DNA of 64,000 nucleotides from Bacillota bacterium (GTDB taxonomy: Bacteria > Bacillota > Clostridia > Christensenellales > Christensenellaceae). Positions 1 to 9,169 of the stretch are shown piece by piece. Under the pieces are notes generated by a model that saw only the letters and a program-made list of their open reading frames with translations, had not been told where the DNA came from and ran no database searches. Where the stretch lies: contig JAEYKI010000024.1 in NCBI GenBank assembly GCA_023408315.1, positions 124,001 through 188,000 on the forward strand, given 5' to 3'. A program made the position numbers and the translations under genes. Each line of letters opens with the position of its first letter. The first letter of the stretch is position 1.

Positions 1-2
1 AA

Positions 3-746
3 CCGCTTGAGGAGATTCCGGGATGGGACGCTGCCAAGATAAACCCAGATTATCAGGAGGCGCAGTATAATCTTGTTTATAATGGCCTGCCCGATAAAAA
101 AGTATTGGTATTAACTTTTGACGACTGGGGCGGAGATTACGCCGTTACGCGGTTACTGGATATATTGGACGAGTATAACGTAAAAGCAACTTTCTTTCTG
201 AGGGGAGACGGGGTGGCGGCAAATCCAAATCTGGCAAAAGCCATAGCGGAAGATGGAATGGATGTGGGAAACCACACGTACTCGCATCCAAACACCACGG
301 AAATAACGCCGGAAGAAATTCAGAAGGAAGTTGTATCGTGCCACCAGGCCCTGACAGAAGCCATACAGGAGCAACCCAGTTTGCTGTTTCGTCCGCCATA
401 CGGGGAAGTGAACGACACTACGGCGAAAGCGATTGCGGCTACGGGATATAAGGACATTATCAGATACAATGTTACCACATATGACTGGGACACAAACAAT
501 AAGGCGCAACAAATTACAGATTCGGTTAAACAGAGGGCAACAAACGGCAGCATCGTTTTGTTTCATTTAATGATCCAGCTGGATACATACAAGGCACTGC
601 CTCAAATTATTGAATACTACCAGGGCCTTGGGTACACCTTTATGACTGCGTCCGAATTGGTTGCTTCGGGCGACGCCGATATTTTGACATCGGTACCTTC
701 GGAGGCTCCTGAAGATGAGGAAACAGCCGCTGCCGCAGGGGAATGA
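3..746 (+). CDS. Polysaccharide deacetylase, NodB domain (5' end outside window)
   Basis: The frame is open from base 3, so this is the C-terminal part of a longer gene. The visible part holds a complete NodB/CE4 domain: TFDDWGGD with the catalytic and metal aspartates, NHTYSHP (HxxxH metal histidines), RPPYGE, a YDWDT segment and LFHLM. The lead-in (PLEEIPGWDAAKINPDY) matches the middle of the next gene almost word for word, so the two are tandem duplicates and this one probably also carries a lipoprotein signal and an N-terminal domain. By family it would remove N-acetyl groups from an extracellular glycan. It ends in a short acidic/alanine tail. Position and paralogy tie it to the exopolysaccharide genes downstream. 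Confidence 0.9.
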   Translation, partial: PLEEIPGWDAAKINPDYQEAQYNLVYNGLPDKKVLVLTFDDWGGDYAVTRLLDILDEYNVKATFFLRGDGVAANPNLAKAIAEDGMDVGNHTYSHPNTTEITPEEIQKEVVSCHQALTEAIQEQPSLLFRPPYGEVNDTTAKAIAATGYKDIIRYNVTTYDWDTNNKAQQITDSVKQRATNGSIVLFHLMIQLDTYKALPQIIEYYQGLGYTFMTASELVASGDADILTSVPSEAPEDEETAAAAGE

Positions 747-809
747 TATTCTGGCTGATTTGTTGCATACGGAAAATCCGGCAAACATTGAAAAGAATAG
801 GAGAGTTAA

Positions 810-2342
810 ATGGATCCTAAGATAAACAAAAGCAAAATAGCCGTACTGGCAACCTGTATACTGTTTTTTTCATTTCTGCTGGCCGCGGGCTGTTCGTCGC
901 AAAACCAGGCGGCATCAGCTAGCCCTTCCGCAACGCCCGCACACACCGCGCAGGGGGAAAAGGCGGATGTGCTTTCCTATATATATACTACAAAACGTTC
1001 TTTTGCCGTTGTTATTTCCGGCATGTCCGACAAAAACTCCATGGAAACGATTTTAAGCGCGCTGGATAAATATGAGATGAAGGCGCTTTTCTTCCTGCCT
1101 GCGATGCGGGTTGCGGAAGAGCCGGATATAGCAAAAGAAATTTTAGACAGGGGCCATTCCATTGGCAACAACGGCCTGGAAGGCAAAGATCTCACAAAAT
1201 ACAGTTACGATGAGATAAGCGCCCAACTTAAAAAAGCGAACGGAGTGATCAGCCAGGAAGCGGGCGTTACCCCCGGGTTTTTATGGAACATGGGCGGAAA
1301 ATATAACGACGAAGTGCTAATAGCCGCCAAGGCGTGCGGGCTTCAGCTTGTTACATACAACATCAATCTGCAAAACTGGGAAGGGAAAACTTCCGCGGAA
1401 GTGCAGAGCTACCTGGAAAATAAGATTACACGCGGAGGCATTATTGCGCTCAGCGCGAACGACCTGAATACGGCACTGAACACGCTGGACCTGATTGAAA
1501 AAGTGCAAACGGAAATGGGCTATTCCGTACAGCCTCTGCAATACCTGCTGGACAATCAATATGAAAGAAAGCCACTGAAGGAAATTCCCGGGTGGGACGC
1601 AGCCAAAATCAACCCGGATTATGAGAACGCGGAGTACGACATTGTATACAACGGCCTGCGCGACAGAAAAATTGTATGCCTCTCGTTTGATGACTGGGGA
1701 TGCGACTATTCCATAACGCGCATACTGGACGAGCTTGACCAACGCGGCGTTAAAGCTACCTTCTTCTTGCGCGGCAACGGGCCGGAAGCAAATCCAAACC
1801 TGGCCAAGGCGATTGCGGAGAGTGGTAACGATGTGGCGAACCATACCTATACGCATCCGGTTTTAACTACGCTAACGTCCCGGCAGATACAGGAGCAGGT
1901 GGTTAAATGCCACCAGGTGCTTACGGAAGCCATACAGGAACAGCCCAAGCTGCTTTTCCGCCCGCCCACCGGCGAAATAAGCGAGATGGCGGCGCATGCC
2001 ATTGCCGCCACAGGGTATAAGGATATTTCCCTGTACGACATCAGCCCGCTGGACTGGACAAAGATTCCTTCGGCCCAGATTGTTGATTATATTAAAAAGA
2101 ACGCAACCAATGGCAGCGTTATTGTAATGCATTTGATGATTGAGCTGGATACGTACAAGGCGCTTCCGGAAATTATAGAATATCTGCAGCAGCAGGGCTA
2201 TACAATTATGCCCATGTCTGAGCTGGTATCATCCGGAAATGCGGAGATATTGCACCAGTTGCCGGAATGGGAAAAAACGCGGCCGTCCACCACGGTGAAT
2301 CCCAATGCAACACCTACCCCAAGCTTTATAATTGAGGAATGA
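810..2342 (+). CDS. Lipoprotein polysaccharide deacetylase with two NodB-like domains
   Basis: 510 residues, with ATAGGAG before the ATG. Residues 1-28 form a lipoprotein signal with lipobox LAAGC, so it should be anchored on the outer membrane face. Residues about 55-245 look like a NodB fold that lost its motifs: FAVVISG replaces TFDDG and GNNGLEG replaces the His motif. Residues about 290-485 are a complete CE4 domain with SFDDWGCD, NHTYTHP, RPPTGE, LDWT and VMHLM. A Thr/Pro-rich tail follows. It lies 63 bp after a paralogous deacetylase and just before a UDP-sugar dehydrogenase/glycosyltransferase operon. It probably deacetylates the polymer those genes make; peptidoglycan is an alternative substrate. 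Confidence 0.9.
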   Translation: MDPKINKSKIAVLATCILFFSFLLAAGCSSQNQAASASPSATPAHTAQGEKADVLSYIYTTKRSFAVVISGMSDKNSMETILSALDKYEMKALFFLPAMRVAEEPDIAKEILDRGHSIGNNGLEGKDLTKYSYDEISAQLKKANGVISQEAGVTPGFLWNMGGKYNDEVLIAAKACGLQLVTYNINLQNWEGKTSAEVQSYLENKITRGGIIALSANDLNTALNTLDLIEKVQTEMGYSVQPLQYLLDNQYERKPLKEIPGWDAAKINPDYENAEYDIVYNGLRDRKIVCLSFDDWGCDYSITRILDELDQRGVKATFFLRGNGPEANPNLAKAIAESGNDVANHTYTHPVLTTLTSRQIQEQVVKCHQVLTEAIQEQPKLLFRPPTGEISEMAAHAIAATGYKDISLYDISPLDWTKIPSAQIVDYIKKNATNGSVIVMHLMIELDTYKALPEIIEYLQQQGYTIMPMSELVSSGNAEILHQLPEWEKTRPSTTVNPNATPTPSFIIEE

Positions 2343-2441
2343 CAGAATCGGGGAAAAATGGGGTTTTTCGCGAAAACAGGGCAGACTATTATTAAATATA
2401 TGCAGAAATATGCGAATCGCCGCATAAAAGCATAAAAAATG

Positions 2442-2470
2442 TTGACGAGTGGCACGCTTTTTGATAGGAT
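2442..2470 (+). promoter_or_regulatory. Sigma-A-type promoter of the polysaccharide operon
   Basis: TTGACG, a 17-base spacer and TAGGAT. The leader of about 85 bases to the start at 2560 contains a small hairpin (CGCCC/GGGCG near 2480-2500) but no riboswitch class I recognise. Confidence 0.65.
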
Positions 2471-2559
2471 GCACAAAAACGCCCAGAATATCGGGGCGTA
2501 AATTTAAGGCGTTAACGGCTAACAGTACGAGGCAAAGCGAACAGGAGTTATGAAGAGAA

Positions 2560-3873
2560 GTGAACGGTTTTGAAGCGGTTGTAAACAGAAAAACAAAAAT
2601 CGCAGTGGTAGGCCTGGGCTATGTAGGCTTGCCCCTGGCTGCGGCTTTTTCCAAAAAAGTGGATGTAATTGGTTTTGATATTAATGAAAAGCGCATTAAT
2701 GCCTATATTGCAGGAAAAGACGTCACTGCGGAATTGGGGGATGAAGAGCTTGCGGCCTGCCCTGTTGCTTTCACAAGCGACGAGGCCAGGCTGGCTGAAG
2801 CGTCCTTCTATATTATAGCTGTGCCCACACCCATCCGTGCGGATAAAACGCCGGATTTGAAGCCTGTGAAATGCGCGAGCCGGGCTGTAGGAAAATACCT
2901 TAAAAAGGGGGATGTGGTGGTATATGAGTCCACCGTTTACCCCGGCGTAACAGAAGACATCTGCGTTCCCCTGCTGGAGCAGGAATCCGGCCTTAAGTGC
3001 CCGCAGGATTTTAAAGTGGGGTATTCCCCAGAGCGGATCAATCCGGGCGACAGGGTGCACCGGCTGCATAATATGATTAAGATTGTCTCCGGCATAGACA
3101 AAAAAGCGCTTGAAGTGATTGCAGACATATACGCGCTGATTATTGAAGCGGGCATTTACAGGGCGGAAAGCATCAAGGTGGCAGAGGCTGCCAAGGTTGT
3201 GGAAAACGCTCAGAGGGATATCAATATAGCGTTTATTAATGAGATTTCCATGCTGTTTGACCGCATGGGTATAGATACCAAAACCGTTCTTGCAGCAAAC
3301 GCCACCAAATGGAATTTTCTTAATTTCTTCCCCGGCCTGGTGGGCGGGCACTGCATAGGCGTAGACCCGTATTACCTCAATTACAAGGCGGAGAGCGAGG
3401 ACTTCCACACGCGCATGATATTGACCGGGCGCCAGATTAACGACGACATGGGAAACTTTGTGGCAAGAAAGATTGTGAAGCTTCTGGTGCGTGCGGGATC
3501 GGATATGAAGAATATACGCGTGGGCATTCTGGGTTTTGCCTACAAGGAAAATTGCCCGGATACCAGGAATACGCGCGTGATAGATATTATACGTAAATTG
3601 GGGGAATACGGCATTCAGTCTCTTTTGTATGATCCGTTCGTGGACGAGGCGGACGTGCGGGAGGAATATGGGATTGCATGCAACAATTTAGAAGAGTTTA
3701 AAAATATCAACATTTTTGTTGTGGCTGTTGGCCACAAGCCTTTTCTGGAAATGGGATTAGAAGATTTTACCGCTATGGCCGCCCCGGGTGCTACAAAAAT
3801 AATGGTGGATGTTAAGGGAATCTATAACAAGGAGGCATTCCGGGAAGCAGGCTATGTGTACTGGAGGCTGTAA
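2560..3873 (+). CDS. Nucleotide-sugar 6-dehydrogenase (UDP-GlcNAc/GalNAc dehydrogenase type)
   Basis: Oxidises C6 of a UDP-sugar to a uronic acid in the cytosol, using NAD. The Rossmann motif VVGLGYVGLPLA is near residue 17, ESTVYPGVTED near 128, and the catalytic-cysteine motif GGHCIGVDPYYL near 263. The C-terminal UDP-binding domain carries GFAYKENCPDTRNT. At 437 residues, and by overall look, it resembles the TviB/WbpA/WbpO branch that acts on N-acetylated UDP-sugars more than UDP-glucose dehydrogenase. Start is GTG at 2560. AGGAG at 2543-2547 is 12 bases away and also precedes an 8-codon out-of-frame ATG at 2550. First gene of a four-gene operon, it should supply the synthase that follows. 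Confidence 0.88.
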   Translation: MNGFEAVVNRKTKIAVVGLGYVGLPLAAAFSKKVDVIGFDINEKRINAYIAGKDVTAELGDEELAACPVAFTSDEARLAEASFYIIAVPTPIRADKTPDLKPVKCASRAVGKYLKKGDVVVYESTVYPGVTEDICVPLLEQESGLKCPQDFKVGYSPERINPGDRVHRLHNMIKIVSGIDKKALEVIADIYALIIEAGIYRAESIKVAEAAKVVENAQRDINIAFINEISMLFDRMGIDTKTVLAANATKWNFLNFFPGLVGGHCIGVDPYYLNYKAESEDFHTRMILTGRQINDDMGNFVARKIVKLLVRAGSDMKNIRVGILGFAYKENCPDTRNTRVIDIIRKLGEYGIQSLLYDPFVDEADVREEYGIACNNLEEFKNINIFVVAVGHKPFLEMGLEDFTAMAAPGATKIMVDVKGIYNKEAFREAGYVYWRL

Positions 3874-3935
3874 CCGGAGCAGCATCAGCCCGGCCAATTG
3901 TAATATGAGGCAGCCTTTATGTAAGGAGAGAGTTA

Positions 3936-5933
3936 ATGTCTGAATGGTATGAAACAAGGAGAATAAGGAGCAAGCCCGAAAAAATGGCGCGGCCCAAAAG
4001 GGACAGGCGTATTTTGAATCATGTTCCCGACGGCGAGCAGATTCGCTCGGGCCAAGACCGCAGGGGCATGGGCAAGAGCAGAAGCACGCAAACGAAGCAG
4101 GCGCAGGACGAGGGATTGCACGATAAAATAGGCCTTAGGTACCATGCGGATTTTGATGTGGAAGTTGTGATGCACAAGGGCAGAAAAAAGCGGGTCTTAA
4201 AGGGCCGTGCCGTTGATATTTCCACCTCAGGGGTGCTTGTTTCCATTAAGGAGATGCCCAGCCAAATGGATGTGTACGACAAATTTGAGCTGGATTTTGA
4301 CCTGCCTGCGGGAACTATGAGCGAAGGATTTGAATCGCGCGTAAAAATAAAGGCAAAGCTGATACGCTCTCTGGTTCGGGAAAACAGGAAGGGCGGGGAA
4401 CTGCGGCTGGCGTTTGAGTTTCATAAAAATTTGTATGAATATTTCCAGCAGAAAAAATGGGGCTATTCAGTCTCCGTGGCCAGCGCGTTCCTGTTTATAG
4501 CTGTTTTAGCTGTTGTGCTGATGCGTGTGGAAAGCGTGCTGTATTTTAAATACAACTGGTTTTTATATTTGTACAGCCTTATTGCGGCGCTGTTTTTGTT
4601 ATCCCGCTATCTGTTTGGCGCCCTGTACCGCAACGTGCCGGTGAATCCGGATTTTACGCCGGGCGTATCCATTATTATTCCGTGTTTTAATGAAGAGGAG
4701 TGGATTGGCCGCACTATTTTAAGCTGCATCAACCAGGATTACCCCATAGACAAGCTGGAAGTGATTGTGGTGGACGACTGCTCTAATGACACCTCCTGGC
4801 AGAGAATACTGGAGATGCAGGACAGGCTGCGGCAGGAGGCGGACCGATTTAAAATTGCCGAACGCCTGCGCGTGGTAAAGCTGCCCCAAAACAGCGGCAA
4901 ACGCGTGGCCCTGGCCACTGGCGTGGAGATGGCGGTGCACGATTTGGTTGTGTTTGTGGATTCGGACAGTTTTCTGGAAGGAAAGGCAGTCCGTAACCTG
5001 GTCCAGCCATTTCAGGACCCCAAAATGGGCGGCGTTACAGGCCGGACGGACGTGGAAAACAAATACACAAACGCGCTTACGAAACTGCAAACGGTGCGGT
5101 ATTACATTGCGTTCCGCGTGATGAAGGCGGCGGAAAGCTTTTTTGACTGCGTAACCTGCCTCTCCGGGCCGCTTTCCTGCTACCGGAGAGACCTGGTATT
5201 AAAATTCAAGGACGAATGGCTGAACCAGACTTTTCTGGGGCACCCGGCAACGTTTGGAGACGACCGCAGCCTGACCAATTACATTATGCGCAATTACCGC
5301 ACGGCATACCAGGATAACGCCATCTGTTCCACCGTTGTACCCTCCGTTGGCAAACAGTTTTTAAACCAGCAAATGCGCTGGAAGCGGTCATGGCTCAGGG
5401 AATCCCTTCGGGTGTCCGGCTTTATATGGAAGAAGGAACCGTTTATGGCGCTGTTCTTCTATGTGGGATTTATTGTTCCCATTGCAGCGCCCATTGTGTT
5501 TGTATACAATCTGGTGTATGTGCCCCTGGCACGAGGCGTGTTCCCATCCACATTTTTAATTGGGTTGTTTGTAATGGCCATGATGCTCAGTTTTTCGCAC
5601 TTGATTTTTCAAAAAAGCAGGATATGGATGTACGGCTTTGTATTCTGCCTGTTTTATGAGGTGGTGCTGCTGTGGCAAATGCCTGTGGCGTGGTTTACGT
5701 TTGCGGTATCCAAATGGGGCACGCGTGATACGCCGGAGGATATGAAGGCAAAAAACAAGAAAAAGCAGCTTAAGATAGACAAAAACAGAACAAAACGGCA
5801 GGCGCCGGTGGTGGCTGACAACATGGTGAGAACCAGCCGCGCGGGCGCGATGATGAGCACCGCAAACAAGCAGCTTACAACGCGGACCGTGCAGTATGCC
5901 ACGCGCATGCAGCAGTTTGGGAGGAAAAGGTAA
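3936..5933 (+). CDS. PilZ-domain family 2 glycosyltransferase (membrane polysaccharide synthase)
   Basis: 665 residues. Residues 1-65 are basic and polar. Residues about 67-165 form a PilZ domain with DISTSG (DxSxxG); the partner arginine motif reads KIGLR, a KxxxR variant of RxxxR. Two membrane helices follow (about 175-225), then a processive GT2 domain with IIPCFNEE, VVDDCSND, FVDSDS (DxD), FGDDRSL (acceptor site) and QQMRWKRSW (QxxRW). Three to four C-terminal helices and a basic tail complete it. PilZ domains bind cyclic di-GMP, so polymer synthesis and export through the membrane is probably gated by that messenger. BcsA carries PilZ at the C-terminal side; here it is N-terminal. The start has AAGGAGAG upstream. 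Confidence 0.9.
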   Translation: MSEWYETRRIRSKPEKMARPKRDRRILNHVPDGEQIRSGQDRRGMGKSRSTQTKQAQDEGLHDKIGLRYHADFDVEVVMHKGRKKRVLKGRAVDISTSGVLVSIKEMPSQMDVYDKFELDFDLPAGTMSEGFESRVKIKAKLIRSLVRENRKGGELRLAFEFHKNLYEYFQQKKWGYSVSVASAFLFIAVLAVVLMRVESVLYFKYNWFLYLYSLIAALFLLSRYLFGALYRNVPVNPDFTPGVSIIIPCFNEEEWIGRTILSCINQDYPIDKLEVIVVDDCSNDTSWQRILEMQDRLRQEADRFKIAERLRVVKLPQNSGKRVALATGVEMAVHDLVVFVDSDSFLEGKAVRNLVQPFQDPKMGGVTGRTDVENKYTNALTKLQTVRYYIAFRVMKAAESFFDCVTCLSGPLSCYRRDLVLKFKDEWLNQTFLGHPATFGDDRSLTNYIMRNYRTAYQDNAICSTVVPSVGKQFLNQQMRWKRSWLRESLRVSGFIWKKEPFMALFFYVGFIVPIAAPIVFVYNLVYVPLARGVFPSTFLIGLFVMAMMLSFSHLIFQKSRIWMYGFVFCLFYEVVLLWQMPVAWFTFAVSKWGTRDTPEDMKAKNKKKQLKIDKNRTKRQAPVVADNMVRTSRAGAMMSTANKQLTTRTVQYATRMQQFGRKR

Positions 5934-5948
5934 CAAGGTGCTTCGCAA

Positions 5949-7703
5949 ATGAAAAGAAAACCTGATTACAGATTAAATGTAAAGGCTAAAAACCGGGCGA
6001 AGGCCATAAGAACTGTTTTTGAAGCCATTGCCATAGCCGCGCTTGCGGTTGCTGTTGTATTTCTTATCATCAATGTGCGCGAGTATAAGACGCCGGATCA
6101 ATCCACTTGGACGAACCGCAGCGGTTTTGTTGCAATTACCTATTTTGGCGTAAGCCACGGCGGATCCAGCAAGAATATTGCCCAAAAAACCCTGGACAAA
6201 GAACTGAAAGCGCTGAAAGACTTGGGCTATGAAACCATTTCCCAGCAGGACATTGTGGACTTTTATAAAAACGGTAAGGGATTGCCGCAAAAGGCGGTAT
6301 TTTTAGGGTTTGAAGACGGCAGGACTGATTCCAGTATTTTTGCACAGCCTCTGCTGGAGCGGTATAACTACAAGGCCACCATGTTTACCTATGCAAACAG
6401 AGTGGGCGGAGAAGACAACAAATTTCTTAATTTGAAGCAGCTTTTGGATCTTACCAAGAACGGTTACTGGGAGCTTGGTTCAAACGGCTACAGGCTGACC
6501 TATATCAATATCACAGACCGGAATAATAATTATATTCCCATGGTGGACGACAGCAAGTACGATGAAATTGAGACAGCAACGTCTTATACACATTTTTTGA
6601 TGGATTTTCTGCGGGACCAGGACGGTGTGCCCACAGAAGACAGGCAGGAGATGGAGCGCCGGATTCAGACCGATTATGACAATATGCAGACGATATACTT
6701 AAAAGGGCTTGGATATGCGCCCGGCGCTTACATTATTATGCATTCGGACGAAATGTACGGCAGCATGAACCCGCTTGTGCAGTCCGCCAACGAACTGGGC
6801 ATTAAAAACCTGTTCCAGATGAATTTTAACAGAGACATGAGCTGCTATAATTCTTCCGGGCAAAACATGCTTAATTTAAACAGGCTGCAGATTGGAGCTT
6901 ATTGGTACACCAACCATATGCTGATGGCCATGAAGCGGGATACGGGAGAAGACGTAGAGTTTCTTACAGGCGATGCTGAAAGGGCCTTAGATTGGAACGT
7001 GCAGCGGGGAGCGGCCGAATTTTTGGGCAACAAGATCGCGTTCACCTCTCCTCCTGACAAAGACGGCTTTATGACGCTGAAATCCAACCAGAATTTTTCC
7101 AACATATCGCTCAGCACAGTACTCAACGGCGCTGTTGTGGGCAACGAATGTATCTATCTGCGGTACGCGGAGGACGGCGATTCCTACGTGCGGGTACGCT
7201 GCAGCAACAACCAGATAATTGTGGAAGAAAAGCAGCCGGGCGGCAGCCTGAAAACCCTGTATACATACACTATGGATTTGCCGCAGTATGAAGCGCTGAA
7301 CGGCCCTTCCAAGCTGCAGCAGGCATACCTGTACAATCCGGACGGCACAATTAACGAGGACGCGCCGCAACCCTATCTGCTGGGCCTCTCCAAAACAACC
7401 CGGCTGCAGGTAGACCTGCAGGGAGATGCCATGGGCCTGACGGTGGACGGGAAAACCGTGAACGGGAGCATTAAAATAGATTCGTCCATACAGGGCAAGC
7501 GCCTGGCGCTGGGTACATGGAGAAGCCGGATTAATGAGAAAGACAATATTTACGACGCGGTATTCGAGGACCTGAAGGTGACAACGCCGGGAGAAAAAGA
7601 GGCCGTGTTATACCAGAATACCTACAACATGTGGCAGGCAATTGTTGCTGGAATAGAGGATGGAATAAATACCATTATCAATTGGTCTATGACCTCGTTC
7701 TAG
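5949..7703 (+). CDS. Anchored protein with degenerate NodB domain and C-terminal beta-sandwich-like domain
   Basis: 584 residues, starting 15 bp after the synthase. A membrane anchor covers residues 25-45. Residues about 57-300 resemble a NodB barrel (FVAITYFGVS, VFLGFEDGRTD, YKATMFTYANR). The first catalytic Asp is Glu in FEDG, and the expected His-rich metal site reads GSNGYRLTY with no histidine, so deacetylase activity is doubtful. Residues about 355-555 (FTSPPDKDGFMTLKS through ALGTWRSRIN and VFEDLKVTT) look like a concanavalin-type sugar-binding sandwich; this is inference. The arrangement recalls two-part modification proteins such as PgaB or PelA that act on a polymer as it leaves the cell. 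A binding or scaffold role is as likely as catalysis. Confidence 0.75.
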   Translation: MKRKPDYRLNVKAKNRAKAIRTVFEAIAIAALAVAVVFLIINVREYKTPDQSTWTNRSGFVAITYFGVSHGGSSKNIAQKTLDKELKALKDLGYETISQQDIVDFYKNGKGLPQKAVFLGFEDGRTDSSIFAQPLLERYNYKATMFTYANRVGGEDNKFLNLKQLLDLTKNGYWELGSNGYRLTYINITDRNNNYIPMVDDSKYDEIETATSYTHFLMDFLRDQDGVPTEDRQEMERRIQTDYDNMQTIYLKGLGYAPGAYIIMHSDEMYGSMNPLVQSANELGIKNLFQMNFNRDMSCYNSSGQNMLNLNRLQIGAYWYTNHMLMAMKRDTGEDVEFLTGDAERALDWNVQRGAAEFLGNKIAFTSPPDKDGFMTLKSNQNFSNISLSTVLNGAVVGNECIYLRYAEDGDSYVRVRCSNNQIIVEEKQPGGSLKTLYTYTMDLPQYEALNGPSKLQQAYLYNPDGTINEDAPQPYLLGLSKTTRLQVDLQGDAMGLTVDGKTVNGSIKIDSSIQGKRLALGTWRSRINEKDNIYDAVFEDLKVTTPGEKEAVLYQNTYNMWQAIVAGIEDGINTIINWSMTSF

Positions 7704-7714
7704 GGGAATAAAAA

Positions 7715-8842
7715 ATGAAATTAAACCGGCTGAACAGTAAGATTATTACAGTCTGTGTGGTGGCGTGCGTTGCCGTTGCCGCCGTATTGCTTGCAGTCCT
7801 TTTGCAAAAGATAGGCGGCTCCGAATTTTTGGGCGCGGCGCAGGCAGTGGCATCCGGGCGGCAAGCCGCATCCGCTGCTCCGTCTGCCGAGCTGTCTTCC
7901 AGGTTGCCTCCCTTTCAGCTCTCGGTTTGGGTGGCTTATTGGGATTGGGAAAACGGAATGAACGACCTGAACGCAATACCCGCAAAGCCGGACAGCGTGC
8001 AGGCTTTTGCCGCTTCTTTTGATTCTTCGGATAAGCTGATTTTTCCGGAGGGAATGCCCGGGCTGATTGCAGAACTGAAAGATTTTAAAGCCGCAAATCC
8101 CGGCATTCCGGTGTATCTCACCATTGTAAACGACACAGTGGACGCTGAGGGCAATTGGACGGACAAGGACAGCGGCCTGCTGGACCGGCTGATGCAGCCG
8201 GAAAGGCGAGCAAGCCATGCGGCAGACGTTCTGGCACTGGCTGAACAATACGGATTTGACGGCGTGGAGATTGATTACGAAAAAATAAGTGATGGCGCGT
8301 GGGAAGGGTTTTGCGATTTTTGCGCCAGGCTGAATACCGCGCTGGAGAAAAATGCAAAAAAGATGCGTGTAGTGCTGGAACCAGGCGCACCGGTTGAGAG
8401 GGGAGGCCTGCCCGCGGATCCAGAGTATATTATGATGGCGTATAATCTGTACGGGAGCGGAACAGACCCGGGGCCAAAGGCCAACGACGAATTTATACGC
8501 GAGCTTGCAATTAAAATGAGAACCATACCGGATAACAAAACAATGGCTTTTGCCACCGGTGGCTACGACTGGGACTCCCATGGCGTGACGGAGCAGGTGG
8601 ACGAAACGGAAGCGTATAACCTTTCCAAAAACGGCGGAGAAGTGCAGCGCGACAACGGGAGCGGCGTCCTTTATTTTACTTACCAGAAAGATGGTGAGAC
8701 GCACACTGTATGGTATGCGGACAGCCAGACGCTCCGGCGGTGGTTTGACCTTTCGCGGGCCCTGGGTATAGGAAACATTGCGGTGTGGAGAATGGGTGGA
8801 GACAGCCCCGAGACCCTCCAGATGATGGGAGGCCTGCAGTAA
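7715..8842 (+). CDS. Membrane-anchored GH18-like glycosidase
   Basis: 375 residues, last gene of the operon, 11 bp after its neighbour. One N-terminal membrane segment (about residues 10-30) and a Ser/Ala linker lead into a TIM-barrel domain. It begins SVWVAYWDWENG and carries FDGVEIDYE near residue 185, the GH18 signature DGxDxDxE with Glu at the middle Asp but the catalytic Glu kept. VVLEPGAP, IMMAYNLYG and AVWRMGGDSP fit later barrel strands. GH18 enzymes cleave GlcNAc-containing glycans; YaaH/SleL-like spore enzymes share this look. In this operon it probably trims or releases the polymer. Confidence 0.8.
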   Translation: MKLNRLNSKIITVCVVACVAVAAVLLAVLLQKIGGSEFLGAAQAVASGRQAASAAPSAELSSRLPPFQLSVWVAYWDWENGMNDLNAIPAKPDSVQAFAASFDSSDKLIFPEGMPGLIAELKDFKAANPGIPVYLTIVNDTVDAEGNWTDKDSGLLDRLMQPERRASHAADVLALAEQYGFDGVEIDYEKISDGAWEGFCDFCARLNTALEKNAKKMRVVLEPGAPVERGGLPADPEYIMMAYNLYGSGTDPGPKANDEFIRELAIKMRTIPDNKTMAFATGGYDWDSHGVTEQVDETEAYNLSKNGGEVQRDNGSGVLYFTYQKDGETHTVWYADSQTLRRWFDLSRALGIGNIAVWRMGGDSPETLQMMGGLQ

Positions 8843-8890
8843 AATTTTTTTAACAGGGCTCCCCTGTGATCAACCTTTTATTTGATTTTG

Positions 8891-8961
8891 TGCAAGCACG
8901 GGAGGGATCAGCCTTCCGTAGCACATCGTCGAGCTGGACTGCTTTATAGGCAGTCTTTTTT
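8891..8961 (+). terminator. Structured element ending in a rho-independent terminator
   Basis: Bases about 8891-8925 fold as a two-part stem: TGTGC with GCACA, and inside it ACGGGAGG with CCTTCCGT. A perfect GACTGC/GCAGTC hairpin (8937-8955) followed by six T ends the polysaccharide operon. The upstream stem is more than a terminator needs. The remaining bases 8962-9169 show no gene. Confidence 0.7.
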
Positions 8962-9169
8962 ATGGCTTTTTTTACAGGTTTACGCCGCGCCAGTGAATAT
9001 GATAAAGTGGTTACAAAAGTATTACAGAATAGTTAAAAATGCAGTTGGGCATATTACACACAAATTTCAGCAAATAAGCAGACTGCAATCACTCCTCCTT
9101 CACACGGATGCTTTTAAATGTTAGCAAGAGGAGGTGAAACGGATTCCCCTGAAAGACTGGAGACAAAAC

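Noticed and set aside
2471..2559. c-di-GMP riboswitch before the UDP-sugar dehydrogenase
   Set aside because: Attractive in context, but the conserved GCACAGGGCAAACC and GACGCAAAGCC blocks of class I are absent and class II is not recognisable.
8962..9169. ydaO-type riboswitch before the NlpC/P60 gene
   Set aside because: Often found before such genes, but no matching conserved blocks occur.
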